The position numbers and the translations under genes were made by a program. Source: Neobacillus mesonae (GTDB lineage: Bacteria > Bacillota > Bacilli > Bacillales > Cytobacillaceae). From it: DNA of 64,000 bases. Below the pieces are notes generated by a model. That model saw only the letters and a program-made list of their open reading frames with translations, ran no database searches and was not told the DNA's origin. Positions 16,969-26,379 of this stretch are shown here, piece after piece (positions within the stretch are counted from its first letter, which is position 1; every line of letters begins with the position of its first letter). Location of the stretch: NCBI RefSeq assembly GCF_001636315.1, contig NZ_KV440949.1:3218973-3282972 (forward strand), in the 5' to 3' direction.

Positions 16969-17525
16969 CTCTTATATCTCCATATCTTAGTCCCCATAAG
17001 TTTACCATTACCAGTCAGATTCCGGTACAATCATGGTCAGCATCCCAGAAATTTTTGATTATGTAAACTGAATGTGTTATACTATTAACATATTAAAAGG
17101 GCGGTTTTAAAAAACCACTATTAAATTCTATATTGAAAACTCTCCAAATTTATCTTAACTGCTGGATTCGGTAGTTTATTCCTTCTAAAAAACATTACTT
17201 AGATCTGTTGAAACGATCGAATGATTCTTCCTCAAATATATGAATCATTTTAAAAATCCTATTTTAAGTTACGGCCATAACAAAATGCAGGCCATTTTAC
17301 CATCTATATAGACATTTAGCTGAAATTTTGATTCATGAAATCAGTATTTTTTTTTTTGCTGTGATTAATGAAAATAAGAATTACACTTATTTTCATGATT
17401 TTAATCCTATCTTGCGCTGTTACATATTGTTCCTACTAACTGTCTTATCTATGTAGCAGCTTGTGATTCTGCAAATATAGTTTGAAAAAGTATGTTAAAA
17501 CCTACACAAAGAAAGGAATGATAAA
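16969..17525. other. Long divergent intergenic region / possible leader of the NCS1 permease
   Basis: 557 nt without a gene. A promoter-like pair at 17055-17083 would give a leader of about 430 nt before the permease. Within it are an 11-bp perfect hairpin ATGAAAATAAG / CTTATTTTCAT (17368-17396) and a weaker TGATT/AATCA hairpin followed by a 12-T run (about 17330-17357). No known riboswitch was recognised. Confidence 0.5.
17055..17083 (+). promoter_or_regulatory. Candidate sigma-A promoter
   Basis: TTGATT (17055-17060), 17-nt spacer, TATACT (17078-17083), facing the NCS1 permease 440 nt downstream. Confidence 0.5.
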
Positions 17526-18926
17526 ATGGGAACTGGTCAAACTAGATATCTATCTGTAAAAGAAAAGATGACAGATGATTATTCGTACGATAAAGTACCT
17601 ATAGAAAAAAGGAATATGGGCTGGTTTAGTATTACAAACATAACCTTTGGAATCGCAACAGCTATTTTTTACTTTCAAATGGGAAGTGTAATGGCGCTTC
17701 AATTTGGGGCGGTTAACGCAATTATATCAGCCGTTTATGCCATCGTTGTGGCTGGAATACTCGGAACAATTATTGCCTATTTATCAGCTAAATCTGGTAT
17801 GAATGTAAATTTATTATCCAGAGGAGGATTTGGATATATAGGCGCTTCATTAACCTCGTTCATTTACGCATCGAACTTTATTATGTATTGTGCATTTGAA
17901 GGCATGATATTAGTTGCTGCTATACACGCATTTTTTCCCTTCATCCCAGTATGGCTGTTAATTATCATCTTCGGTTCAGTTGTAATACCTTTGAATTGGT
18001 TCGGTATCAAACAGCTGGATAAATTACAAAAATGGTCATTGCCAATATTCGGTGTCTTTTTAATTACAACCATCACTGTAGCATTCAACAGAACTTCGCT
18101 TTATGATGGAAGCTTTTGGACATATATGCCTGAAGGAGTTCAAGCAGGAGGAACCGCTTTACTGCTTTGTATTGGAATGCAGCACGGCATTATGGGGTTA
18201 ACAGCTCTTCTTGCATCAGATTATGCTCGTTTCCTTAAACCGAAGGATATCAAAATTGGCTCATTCATGATTGGTTTTATCCCGCAAGTTTTTTGCTTTG
18301 GAGTAATGGGCGGTCTTGGAATATGGTTTGGTGTCCGTTTAGGAGAGTCCAATCCGGGTGTTTACATTGTGTCACTTCTTGGTTTGGGTGGGGTTTTATT
18401 CACTTTGTTGACTCAAATCAGAATTAATATTACCAATATATATAGTGCATCACTTTCACTATCTAACTTTTTTGAGAATGTTTTTAAATTTAAGCCAGGA
18501 AGACGATTCTGGATTGTTGTGGCAGGGGTAATATCGATTGCCTTGATGCTGGGCGGAATTCTGGATCATCTAGATACTGCTATGACATTCCAAGGGGTAT
18601 TCCTTTTGACATGGGCGGCTATTTTGGTTACTGACTCTTTAGTGGTGAAAAAAATATTAAAGATTGGCCCTGGTTACTATGAGGCAAGACAGGAGAATTT
18701 GTATAAGTGGAATCCCGTTGGTGTTATTCCACTCATTATAGCAAGTGTATTAGGTACGATTGCTGCATTGGGATATATGGGATTGTTCTTACAAAGTACG
18801 GCGGCCTTTTTTGCAGCGATTCTAGCATCTATCCTTACTGTAGTCCTAGCTGTTTTAACAAAGGGAAAATATTATAGCATGAGTAAAGCTGGTGATATAT
18901 CGGAAGAGGATAATATTGCTTCATAG
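17526..18926 (+). CDS. NCS1-family purine/cytosine-type permease
   Basis: 466 aa carrier with about 12 membrane segments. The N-terminal YDKVPIEKRNMGWFSITNI and the internal GGFGYIGASL and WFGIKQLDK blocks are characteristic of the Transp_cyt_pur (NCS1) family, which takes up cytosine, purines, allantoin or related N-heterocycles by H+ or Na+ symport. ATG is preceded by AAAGAAAGGA. The next genes encode a divergent MerR-like protein and an M20 hydrolase, which does not settle the substrate. The unusually long leader suggests regulated expression. Confidence 0.88.
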   Translation: MGTGQTRYLSVKEKMTDDYSYDKVPIEKRNMGWFSITNITFGIATAIFYFQMGSVMALQFGAVNAIISAVYAIVVAGILGTIIAYLSAKSGMNVNLLSRGGFGYIGASLTSFIYASNFIMYCAFEGMILVAAIHAFFPFIPVWLLIIIFGSVVIPLNWFGIKQLDKLQKWSLPIFGVFLITTITVAFNRTSLYDGSFWTYMPEGVQAGGTALLLCIGMQHGIMGLTALLASDYARFLKPKDIKIGSFMIGFIPQVFCFGVMGGLGIWFGVRLGESNPGVYIVSLLGLGGVLFTLLTQIRINITNIYSASLSLSNFFENVFKFKPGRRFWIVVAGVISIALMLGGILDHLDTAMTFQGVFLLTWAAILVTDSLVVKKILKIGPGYYEARQENLYKWNPVGVIPLIIASVLGTIAALGYMGLFLQSTAAFFAAILASILTVVLAVLTKGKYYSMSKAGDISEEDNIAS

Positions 18927-19070
18927 TATGGATGAAAAAGGGGCTTATCAGTTCTCATAAACGGTTCATAAGAACAGCGGGCAACTAGAAAAAAGGTAAC
19001 TTGTTTTTTTCACTAGTGAGTGTGATAAACTTACTTATAAAACTCACTTATAAATTGTTTGACCCGAGGA

Positions 19071-19112
19071 AATAACCCATCATGCCAAATTGGTTGATGG
19101 GTTATTTTTTTC
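19071..19112. terminator. Terminator between NCS1 permease and MerR-like gene
   Basis: AATAACCCATCA / TGATGGGTTATT with a T-run on the plus strand; also usable by the convergent gene. Confidence 0.85.
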
Positions 19113-19125
19113 GGTATCAGAAAAG

Positions 19126-20364
19126 TTATTCGGAGACGGAATATCGTGCTGTGTATCCCAGAAAGTTCATTTTTTCATTTTCATCATGATAGGCAAAATA
19201 GCTTCCAGGGTTTTGGGTTGATCCAATGATCTCCTTGTTCGAAAACTTAAAATGGTGTTCTTCCATTTCTTTTTCCAAATAGTTTGGGTGAAATGCATTC
19301 GGGCTCGGTGTCGGATAAAGGGATTGAATTTTCTTTAATGACTTAGTATTTGCTTCATAATAGACTGAATTCCCGATTATGCAGGAATTATTTTTTAGAT
19401 AACGTTTTAATATATGAAACGGTGACTCCTTATAAATCAAGGAATACTGAGTAGAAGAAGTACTATCTATAAAGAAATCTATTGAACGATGTGCAAGCGG
19501 CAATTGCAAATCACTGTTGACAATATACAAAACGGATAAATGTGGGTGAAGCTTTTCAATGCTTTTCTTCAATGTTTTAATCATTTCAAGAGAGTAGCAG
19601 GTGAAAATATAGGTTGTATTTTTAGGAAGTGTAGATAGATATTTTGGCAGCATCATCGAAACTTCAATATTGGTTTCAAGTATCACTTTATTTTCCAATG
19701 TTTGATGTAATAGCTCGTTATACATCCACAATTTTCCCTTTTCTATAATACTTACAAAATCGGGATTCCATTTTCCTACATCAATTTCATAAATGGAATA
19801 TTTATTAGGGGAAGATTGAAGGTTGGACGTAAACAGAATTCCTTCTTTGATTTCTGCCTGATAGCCGCAGCTGCAACGCAGGCTTCCTTCATAAATACGC
19901 TGCCCAAGGATGCTGGCCTGTTGTAAATTTAATTCGCTTTGGCAATGTGGACAGGAAAGGAGGGGAACAAAAAGTAAAGGAACACCCATCGTTACATGAT
20001 CTTGTTCCATTTCCTTCATAATCTCCCTATTAATCTTGGAGTCGATAGAATGGATTACATTCGAAATTTGTGCCTTCTCTTCTAATAACCCCTTCTTTTT
20101 TTCCATGAGCAGGCTGCTAAAGTAGCTCATATCAATATTATTCCCACTGTTCGTCAATCGTTTAAGGGATAAGATTTTGTGAATTTCTTTTAATGAAAAA
20201 CGATAATGTTTGAGTTCATTAATCAGTTCCATGTCTTCCATACAAATGGTATTCATTCGATATTGAGTGTTTGCTTTTTCGGGAATTAACAGCCCCGTCT
20301 CGATATAATATCTAACCGTATCAACAGATACACTAAATTCTTTAGCGAACTGTCCAATTTTCAT
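19126..20364 (-). CDS. MerR-type regulator fused to Zn-ribbon and degenerate methyltransferase-like domain
   Basis: 412 aa. Residues 1-75 are a MerR-type winged helix (MKIGQFAKEFSVSVDTVRYY, then ETGLLIP). A coiled-coil dimerisation helix runs to about 120. A zinc-ribbon-like C-x2-C...C-x-C (C138, C141, C164, C166) is followed by about 230 aa arranged like a Rossmann methyltransferase, with strands such as TTYIFTCYSLEMI and SIDFFIDSTSS but no glycine-rich SAM motif. The ribbon-plus-methyltransferase arrangement resembles RlmA-like proteins placed behind a MerR head. ATG 20364 is preceded by AGGAGGAATAGT. It probably senses a small molecule through the degenerate domain; the target is unknown. 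The divergent M20 hydrolase operon is the obvious candidate. Confidence 0.75.
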   Translation of the reverse strand: MKIGQFAKEFSVSVDTVRYYIETGLLIPEKANTQYRMNTICMEDMELINELKHYRFSLKEIHKILSLKRLTNSGNNIDMSYFSSLLMEKKKGLLEEKAQISNVIHSIDSKINREIMKEMEQDHVTMGVPLLFVPLLSCPHCQSELNLQQASILGQRIYEGSLRCSCGYQAEIKEGILFTSNLQSSPNKYSIYEIDVGKWNPDFVSIIEKGKLWMYNELLHQTLENKVILETNIEVSMMLPKYLSTLPKNTTYIFTCYSLEMIKTLKKSIEKLHPHLSVLYIVNSDLQLPLAHRSIDFFIDSTSSTQYSLIYKESPFHILKRYLKNNSCIIGNSVYYEANTKSLKKIQSLYPTPSPNAFHPNYLEKEMEEHHFKFSNKEIIGSTQNPGSYFAYHDENEKMNFLGYTARYSVSE

Positions 20365-20533
20365 ACTATTCCTCCTGTTCCATTCCTCTAGATGAAAAAC
20401 TGGAGTAACTCCACTTTTCTTTCAAAAATTCGTTAAAAATAGCACTTGTAATAGTCTTAACTCTATTTACTAAACTAATTATACAGAAAAATTATAATTG
20501 TTTGAAATAAAAGAAAAGAAGGAGGCATGTCTT

Positions 20534-21709
20534 TTGATAACAAAACAACTTTCTGTTAAGGATGAAGTGATTATATGGAGAAGGCATTTACATGAGAATC
20601 CAGAACTATCCTTCCAAGAAGTACAAACATCTGATTTCGTATACAATCTTTTAAAAACCTTTTCAGGCTTAGAAGTAACTAGACCAACTGCCACAAGTGT
20701 GCTGGCTGTACTAAAAGGTGGAGGAAAGTCCAGTGAAAAACAGTTTACCATTGCTTTTCGCGCTGATATGGATGCGCTTCCAATTCAAGAAGAAACAGAT
20801 ATTGAGTTTCGATCAAAGAATCCAGGAGTCATGCATGCCTGTGGACATGATGCCCATACAGCCATGCTCTTAGGTGCAGCGAGGGCTCTTTCGGAAATGA
20901 GGGATGAATTAAGCGGCGAAATTAGATTTATTTTTCAACATGCCGAAGAAATGCCGCCTGGAGGGGCAAAAGAGCTTGTGGAAAAAGGTGTTGTGGGAGG
21001 TGTTGATTATGCTTTTGCCCTTCATGTTACACCTTATCAACATTCTGGTTCTATTTGTATGAGGGAAGGTGTGCTTTGTGCATCAAATGATGATTTTGAA
21101 ATTAAGGTCATCGGCTTTGGAGGGCATGCATCAACCCCTGAATTGACGGTTGATCCGCTTGCCGTAGGGGTAGAAATTGCCTCCAATATACAGCATATTG
21201 TCTCGAGAAAACTACCGGCACTGCATTCACCCGTTATTTCTATAACTCAATTCCATGGCGGGAGTGCACTAAATATTATTCCCGATACAGTTGAGCTTGG
21301 TGGTACGATTCGGGCAATCGACCCGGACATTCGCTTAAAGGCTAAGAATTTTGTCAACCAGATTGTGAAAGGAATTACCGAGGCACATGGGGCTCGCTAT
21401 GAAATCGTTTGGCACGAAGGCTATGCCAGTGTTGTAAATGATAAAGAGGCTGTTCGGATCACAAGGGAGGCAGCAGAAGAGATTTTTGGACAAGAAAATG
21501 TAATCGGTGTGGAGGAGCCATTATTCGGCGGAGAAGATTTTTCAGCTATTGCGCAAAAGGTCCCTTCATCGATGCAATTTCTAGGTGTTCATCATGAGAA
21601 TCTTGGGGAAGCGTATCCGCTTCATCACCCGAAATTTAATATTGATGAGGCTGCATTACAATATGGAGTCGATTATTTTGTTGGTATTGCCAACAAGCTA
21701 TGTAAATAA
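20534..21709 (+). CDS. M20-family amidohydrolase (N-acyl-amino-acid/peptide hydrolase)
   Basis: 391 aa metal-dependent hydrolase. Motifs: FRADMDALPI, VMHACGHDAHTAM (metal ligands), FQHAEEMPPGGA (catalytic Glu and ligand), FGGEDFSAI and LHHPKFNID. The organisation is that of M20D aminoacylases such as hippurate hydrolase and YxeP/AmhX. A TTG start at 20534 is preferred because AAGGAGG ends 8 nt upstream (20519-20525); the frame's earlier TTG at 20498 has no site. Followed 37 nt later by a membrane carrier, suggesting import and hydrolysis of an N-acylated amino acid. Divergent from the MerR-like gene. Confidence 0.9.
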   Translation: MITKQLSVKDEVIIWRRHLHENPELSFQEVQTSDFVYNLLKTFSGLEVTRPTATSVLAVLKGGGKSSEKQFTIAFRADMDALPIQEETDIEFRSKNPGVMHACGHDAHTAMLLGAARALSEMRDELSGEIRFIFQHAEEMPPGGAKELVEKGVVGGVDYAFALHVTPYQHSGSICMREGVLCASNDDFEIKVIGFGGHASTPELTVDPLAVGVEIASNIQHIVSRKLPALHSPVISITQFHGGSALNIIPDTVELGGTIRAIDPDIRLKAKNFVNQIVKGITEAHGARYEIVWHEGYASVVNDKEAVRITREAAEEIFGQENVIGVEEPLFGGEDFSAIAQKVPSSMQFLGVHHENLGEAYPLHHPKFNIDEAALQYGVDYFVGIANKLCK

Positions 21710-21746
21710 TAGATTTCTATAATATTTATAAGGTGGGATGAGATTG

Positions 21747-22943
21747 ATGTTAAAAGATCCAGTAATTGCAACTACTATTATTTTAATTCTGATTGTTGTT
21801 GGAGAAATTATTTCTATTAAAACTAGAGCACGGATCCCCATGCTTGCGGTTGCGCTATTTGGCTACTTAGTTCTAATTTGGTTAGGGGTTTTTCCTAAAG
21901 ATTTATTAGAAAACTCGACTCTTTCAACTCTAGGCTCCCTGATGTTCGCACCCTTAATTGTTCATATGGGAACGCTTATACCAATTAAGTTAATTAAACA
22001 ACAATATAAATCAGTTTTTATTGCGTTACTTGGGATTTTGATTTCGACCATTACGATTTTATTAGTGGTTACACCTTTTTTGGGGTACGAAATTGCAGCA
22101 TCTGGTGTAGGTCCCATAAGCGGCGGTGTAGTTGCGTTTTTAATTACATCAGAAAAATTAAAAGAATTAGGGCTGGCTTCCATCGTTACGGTTCCAGCAG
22201 TTATTCTTGGCCTACAAACATTGATTGGGCTTCCGCTTGCCACCTTTTTCTTAAGAAGATACGCGAAAAAGCTTATTTTGGTAAGACGATCTGAACCATA
22301 CATTGCTGCTGCAGCTGAAGCAGCTGCTGAAACGGGTGGTAAACTAAAGAAAGAAGCGACTGAAACGGGGAAGAAATACTGGCTGCCGGAAAGATATGCA
22401 ACAGCTCCGATTTTAATGTTTCAATTACTGCTGGGCGGAACGCTTGCGGTTGTGTTGAATCATTTTACAGGGATTAACTATGCTTTGTGGGGATTAGTGA
22501 TTGGTTTAGTAGGGACCTACTTTGGCTTCTATCGTCAAAGCATGTTAGAACAGTCTAATTCTTTCGGTATTGTCATGCTTGCTATTGTTTTTGCTGTTAT
22601 CGCTACGATGAACGGTGTTACCTTTCAAATGCTCCTTGACTATTTCCCTGCTATCATGGCGATATTAGCTATCGGAGCAGTTGGAATTATTCTTGGCGGT
22701 TTAATAGGCTCCAAGCTTGTAAAGTGGGATCTCAATAAAGGCATTCCGGTTGCCTTAACGGCAATGTTTGGTTTCCCAGGAGACTATCTCATTTGTGAAG
22801 AAGTCAGCCGAAGTATAGGAAAGACAAAAGAAGAAGAGGAATATATTTTTAACGAAATATTATCACCGATGTTAGTAGGCGGATTCACGACTGTGACCAT
22901 TGCCTCCGTCTTTATTGCAGGTATTGTCATGGGGACGCTTTAA
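21747..22943 (+). CDS. Multi-spanning membrane carrier of unknown substrate
   Basis: 398 aa with about 10-12 hydrophobic segments and a charged, Ala/Glu-rich cytoplasmic loop near residues 185-215. The GPISGGVVAFLITSEKLKELG stretch is reminiscent of broken-helix motifs in secondary ion-coupled symporters, but I cannot name the family. ATG 21747 has AAGGTGG 10 nt upstream; ATG 21738 would sit on top of that site. Cotranscribed with the M20 amidohydrolase, so uptake of that enzyme's substrate is a reasonable guess. Confidence 0.7.
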   Translation: MLKDPVIATTIILILIVVGEIISIKTRARIPMLAVALFGYLVLIWLGVFPKDLLENSTLSTLGSLMFAPLIVHMGTLIPIKLIKQQYKSVFIALLGILISTITILLVVTPFLGYEIAASGVGPISGGVVAFLITSEKLKELGLASIVTVPAVILGLQTLIGLPLATFFLRRYAKKLILVRRSEPYIAAAAEAAAETGGKLKKEATETGKKYWLPERYATAPILMFQLLLGGTLAVVLNHFTGINYALWGLVIGLVGTYFGFYRQSMLEQSNSFGIVMLAIVFAVIATMNGVTFQMLLDYFPAIMAILAIGAVGIILGGLIGSKLVKWDLNKGIPVALTAMFGFPGDYLICEEVSRSIGKTKEEEEYIFNEILSPMLVGGFTTVTIASVFIAGIVMGTL

Positions 22944-22971
22944 TAGATTCGTAAGCTGTTACTATTAAAAA

Positions 22972-23014
22972 TGAAGGCTAATATGTAGCAGGGGACTGCT
23001 AATATTAGCTTTCT
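22972..23014 (+). terminator. Terminator-like hairpin after carrier gene
   Basis: GAAGGCTAATAT..AGCAG pairs with CTGCTAATATTAGCTTTC, ending in TTTCTTTG. The T-run is weak, so partial read-through into the next gene is possible. Confidence 0.6.
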
Positions 23015-23042
23015 TTGAGTGAAAAAAGAAAGGAAGTTTCAA

Positions 23043-23972
23043 ATGAATATAAAGGTGATTCTAATGGCGGGGATGGCTGTGTTTTTATGGGGATCAGCAT
23101 TTGCAGCCATTCGCGCAAGTTTACTAGGAGGCTATTCAGCCGGTCACTTAGTACTTTTCCGATTTCTGATTGCATCTTTTGTGTTTGTTCTTTATTTTTG
23201 GGTGTCAGGCACCCGACTTCGATTACCGAATAAGGAAGATATTGTTAGAATTCTACTTCTTGGATGGATTGGAATCAGTGTGTATCAATTAGGGGTAACC
23301 TATGGTGAAAAAACGGTTTCTGCTGGAACAGCTGGCCTGCTTATTGCCTCCGCTCCTATTTTTACAGCCTTAATTGCGACCATGGCATTAAAAGAATATC
23401 TTAGTTTTTTCGGCTGGTTAGGCATGGGAGTAGGGTTCATAGGTATATCTCTTATTACTTTCGGCAGCGCCGGATCGAACCTTACTATTTCAACAGGGTC
23501 CATTCTTTTGATTATTGCCGCCATTGCAGCATCCATTTTTTTTGTATATCAAAAGCCATTGTTTAAAAAATATAAACCTATTGAATTGACAGCTTACTTT
23601 ACATGGGCGGGGACCATTCCCTTTTTCATTTACTTCCCCGGGTTGATTCAAGAAATTCAAGCTGCAACTGTTGAGGCAAATCTATCGGCCATTTATGTTG
23701 GGATCTTTCCCGCAGCCGTCGCTTATGCCATGTGGGCCATTGCCTTATCATTAGGGGAAGCAGGTAAAGTGACAAGTATGATTTACATTGAGCCGGTTTT
23801 TGCCATTGCCGTAGCATGGATCTGGCTTCATGAACTGCCAAATGTGTTATCAATAATAGGTGGTATAATAGCTGTTTCAAGTGTTTTCATTATCAATGTG
23901 TTAGGAAAAAGAAAAGCCGCAGTGGAGCGACGGGCTGCCAATAATCGAGGCATATTGAACAGGCCCAGCTGA
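23043..23972 (+). CDS. DMT-superfamily EamA transporter
   Basis: 309 aa with about 10 membrane helices in two EamA repeats. MAGMAVFLWGSAFAAIRASL begins repeat one. AAIAASIFFVYQKPLFKKYKP opens repeat two, and YIEPVFAIAVAWIWLHE is the conserved closing block. ATG 23043 has AAGGAAG 6 nt upstream; the frame's GTG at 23019 does not. Probable exporter of amino acids or metabolites; substrate unknown. The coding sequence contains the palindrome GGGTGTCAGGCACCC (23200-23214), reading V-S-G-T. Confidence 0.88.
   Translation: MNIKVILMAGMAVFLWGSAFAAIRASLLGGYSAGHLVLFRFLIASFVFVLYFWVSGTRLRLPNKEDIVRILLLGWIGISVYQLGVTYGEKTVSAGTAGLLIASAPIFTALIATMALKEYLSFFGWLGMGVGFIGISLITFGSAGSNLTISTGSILLIIAAIAASIFFVYQKPLFKKYKPIELTAYFTWAGTIPFFIYFPGLIQEIQAATVEANLSAIYVGIFPAAVAYAMWAIALSLGEAGKVTSMIYIEPVFAIAVAWIWLHELPNVLSIIGGIIAVSSVFIINVLGKRKAAVERRAANNRGILNRPS
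23200..23214. repeat. GGGTGTCAGGCACCC palindrome inside EamA gene
   Basis: Second copy of the dispersed 13-mer, here extended to 15 bp by an extra G/C pair. Confidence 0.7.
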
Positions 23973-23990
23973 GTGCTGTGATAATAAGAA

Positions 23991-24022
23991 ATGACCCAGT
24001 TTTAGAACTGGGCCATTTTTAT
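23991..24022 (+). terminator. Terminator after EamA gene
   Basis: ATGACCCAGTT / AACTGGGCCAT stem (one mismatch), then TTTTTAT; also reads as a terminator for the convergent MFS gene. Confidence 0.8.
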
Positions 24023-24044
24023 ATTAAATTTTTTTGCCATATCT

Positions 24045-25274
24045 TCAGATGCTTTTCCTCAATTCTTGGCGGGCGGTAAACTGTATGACTTTACTTTTAA
24101 CAACAATCGCTAAACGAATGGAAACAATAATTGAAATAATCGCAAATACAACAATCATGGATACGACTCCGGACCACCCATATTGACTATAGAATGTGCC
24201 GCTTACTGTTCCGCCAATACTTGAACCTGCATAATAGAAAAACAAGTAAAGGGATGATGCTTGTGCCTTATCGTGTGTCGCTGCTTTTCCTACCCAGCCG
24301 CTGGCAATCGAGTGACCGGCAAAAAAGCCGTAGGTAAAGATGGCGATTCCTAAAATCTTAAACCATAAATTCGTGTTTAGTGTGATACAGGCTCCAATTA
24401 ATAAAATCCCTAGCGACAATAGAAAAATTTTGCTTTTTCCATGTTTGTCCGCCAGCATTCCCATCCATGTTGAGCTGAAGGTTCCAACCATGTATACGAT
24501 AAAAATAAATCCAACCAAGGTTTGGCTCAATGAATACGGCGGTTTAATTAACTGAAATCCTATATAGTTGTATAACGAGACGAAGCTGCCCATTAATAAA
24601 AATCCGATGATAAATAGATAAATCAGACCAGGTTCCTTGAATTGACTAAATAACGAGCTTGTAAGTTTTTTTAACGCAAATTTTTGCGGTGTGAAATGTT
24701 TAGATTTCGGCAGCATCCACAAAAACACGAAGCTTGAAGCTAAACTAATAACGCCAATGCCGATTAAGGCGATATGCCAGCCAAAATAATCCGTTAAAAT
24801 TCCGCTGATTATCCGGCCGGCCATACCGCCGACGGAATTCCCGCTAATGTATAACCCCATGGCCATCCCTAAGCTTTTCGGGTCAATTTCTTCCCCTAAA
24901 TAGGCCATAGCTACTGCCGGCAATCCAGCAAGCGTGATTCCTTGCAAGATCCGCCCCGCTATTAGGAGGTGAAAGTTAGGTGTAAATGCAGTTAAAATGG
25001 AAAGAATCGATGATGCAAATAATGCAATCGTCATGACCGATTTACGCCCGAATACCTCTGATAAAGACCCAGCTATTAAAAGACTAATCGATAAAGCAAT
25101 CGTGGCAGATGACAGGCTTAAGCTTGATACTGCCGGGGAAATATGGAATTCCCTTGAAAAGTCCGGCAGCAGCGGCTGTGTCCCCCAAAGGATAGCAAAC
25201 GTACTGAAGCCGCCTGCAAATAAAGCTAAATTAATCTTTTTAAAAGCACGTGTCCCACGTTGAACATATTCCAT
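24045..25274 (-). CDS. MFS transporter (YybF/YgaY-like)
   Basis: 409 aa, 12 predicted membrane segments. The loop 2-3 motif LSEVFGRKSVM and the internal LADKHGKSK repeat are major-facilitator signatures, and GISLTGLPAVAMA-like sequence around residue 115 fits the drug-exporter branch. It follows the LysR gene by 16 nt on the same strand, an arrangement recalling the Bacillus yybE-yybF pair, so LysR control of this exporter is likely. Substrate unknown. Confidence 0.85.
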   Translation of the reverse strand: MEYVQRGTRAFKKINLALFAGGFSTFAILWGTQPLLPDFSREFHISPAVSSLSLSSATIALSISLLIAGSLSEVFGRKSVMTIALFASSILSILTAFTPNFHLLIAGRILQGITLAGLPAVAMAYLGEEIDPKSLGMAMGLYISGNSVGGMAGRIISGILTDYFGWHIALIGIGVISLASSFVFLWMLPKSKHFTPQKFALKKLTSSLFSQFKEPGLIYLFIIGFLLMGSFVSLYNYIGFQLIKPPYSLSQTLVGFIFIVYMVGTFSSTWMGMLADKHGKSKIFLLSLGILLIGACITLNTNLWFKILGIAIFTYGFFAGHSIASGWVGKAATHDKAQASSLYLFFYYAGSSIGGTVSGTFYSQYGWSGVVSMIVVFAIISIIVSIRLAIVVKSKVIQFTARQELRKSI

Positions 25275-25290
25275 TTGTCATGCGCACTCC

Positions 25291-26172
25291 CTATTTGAGT
25301 TGAAATAATTGATGAATAAATTGAATAAATGGTTCCACAGCAGGTGATACGTAACTATCCGTCAGCCATGCAACCCCTATTTGCCTTTTACTGATTGGAT
25401 TTTTCACACGAATAAGTTTAACCTTCCTCTTATCCAAGAATTGTATATCAGGCACTAAGGATACGCCCAATTTTGCACCAACTAACCCGGAAACAGTGCC
25501 GATATCTTCCCCTTCAAACACTACATTTGGAGAAAAACCAGCCTTGTGGCATAAATCGTTAATAATCGTTTGCAGCTCATTCACGTCTTTAAAAGAGATA
25601 AATGGTTCATTTTTTATCATATTTAAATCAATTTCATCAAAGCCTCCGAGCGGATGGTCTATGGAAACAATCACAAATAACTCCTCTGTTAAGAAAGGCA
25701 GCCATTTAATCTCTTTTTCCTCATCGTGAAGCATAATAAGAGCTAAATCAATCTTTCTCGATTTTAATTGGTCGACTATTACCCGGTTTGAGGCTTGGTG
25801 TAATTGGAACTTAACATTAGCATGCTTTTTATGATAGGCACTTAAAATTTCCGGAACAACGCTTATACCAAGTGAAGGTAAAAAGGACAAGGAAATGGTT
25901 CCATGATCTGGATGGATTTCATCCCATATTTCTTGTTTGCCTATCTCAATTTGTTTGATGGATTGCTCCACACGATCTAAGAATATTTTTCCATATCGGT
26001 TTAAATAAATGTTCCTGCCTTTACGGTCAAAAAGCTGTACGCCTAATTCGTCCTCCAGCTTTGCAATCGACCGGCTAAGTGCGGGCTGTGAAATGGATAA
26101 TTGTTTTGCTGCTTGTGTAAAATGCTGAACCTTTGCTACGGTTTGAAAATAATTGATTTGATCCCATTCCAT
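25291..26172 (-). CDS. LysR-family transcriptional regulator
   Basis: 293 aa. N-terminal winged helix with FTQAAKQLSISQPALSRSI (about 18-36) and LEDELGVQLFDRKGR; the rest is the periplasmic-binding-like effector domain. ATG with GAGG 7 nt upstream. First gene of a pair with the MFS transporter immediately downstream, so it probably regulates this operon and perhaps the divergent TauE gene 207 nt away. Effector unknown. Confidence 0.93.
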   Translation of the reverse strand: MEWDQINYFQTVAKVQHFTQAAKQLSISQPALSRSIAKLEDELGVQLFDRKGRNIYLNRYGKIFLDRVEQSIKQIEIGKQEIWDEIHPDHGTISLSFLPSLGISVVPEILSAYHKKHANVKFQLHQASNRVIVDQLKSRKIDLALIMLHDEEKEIKWLPFLTEELFVIVSIDHPLGGFDEIDLNMIKNEPFISFKDVNELQTIINDLCHKAGFSPNVVFEGEDIGTVSGLVGAKLGVSLVPDIQFLDKRKVKLIRVKNPISKRQIGVAWLTDSYVSPAVEPFIQFIHQLFQLK

Positions 26173-26379
26173 CTGTATACCTCATAAAGTTTTATTTGCT
26201 TCTTCTTTATCATACTCTCCTTTATGTATAACTTCTAATTGTTAATTTGCATGAAATTAATGCGTATATGTTATAAAACTACTTTAATAAAAAAGTGCAG
26301 CATTTTGTATGGAGTAATAAACTTGGGCTTTCCCGAAACTTTTTCTAGAGGTATGCTATGAGGGGGGGAGGGATGAAAG

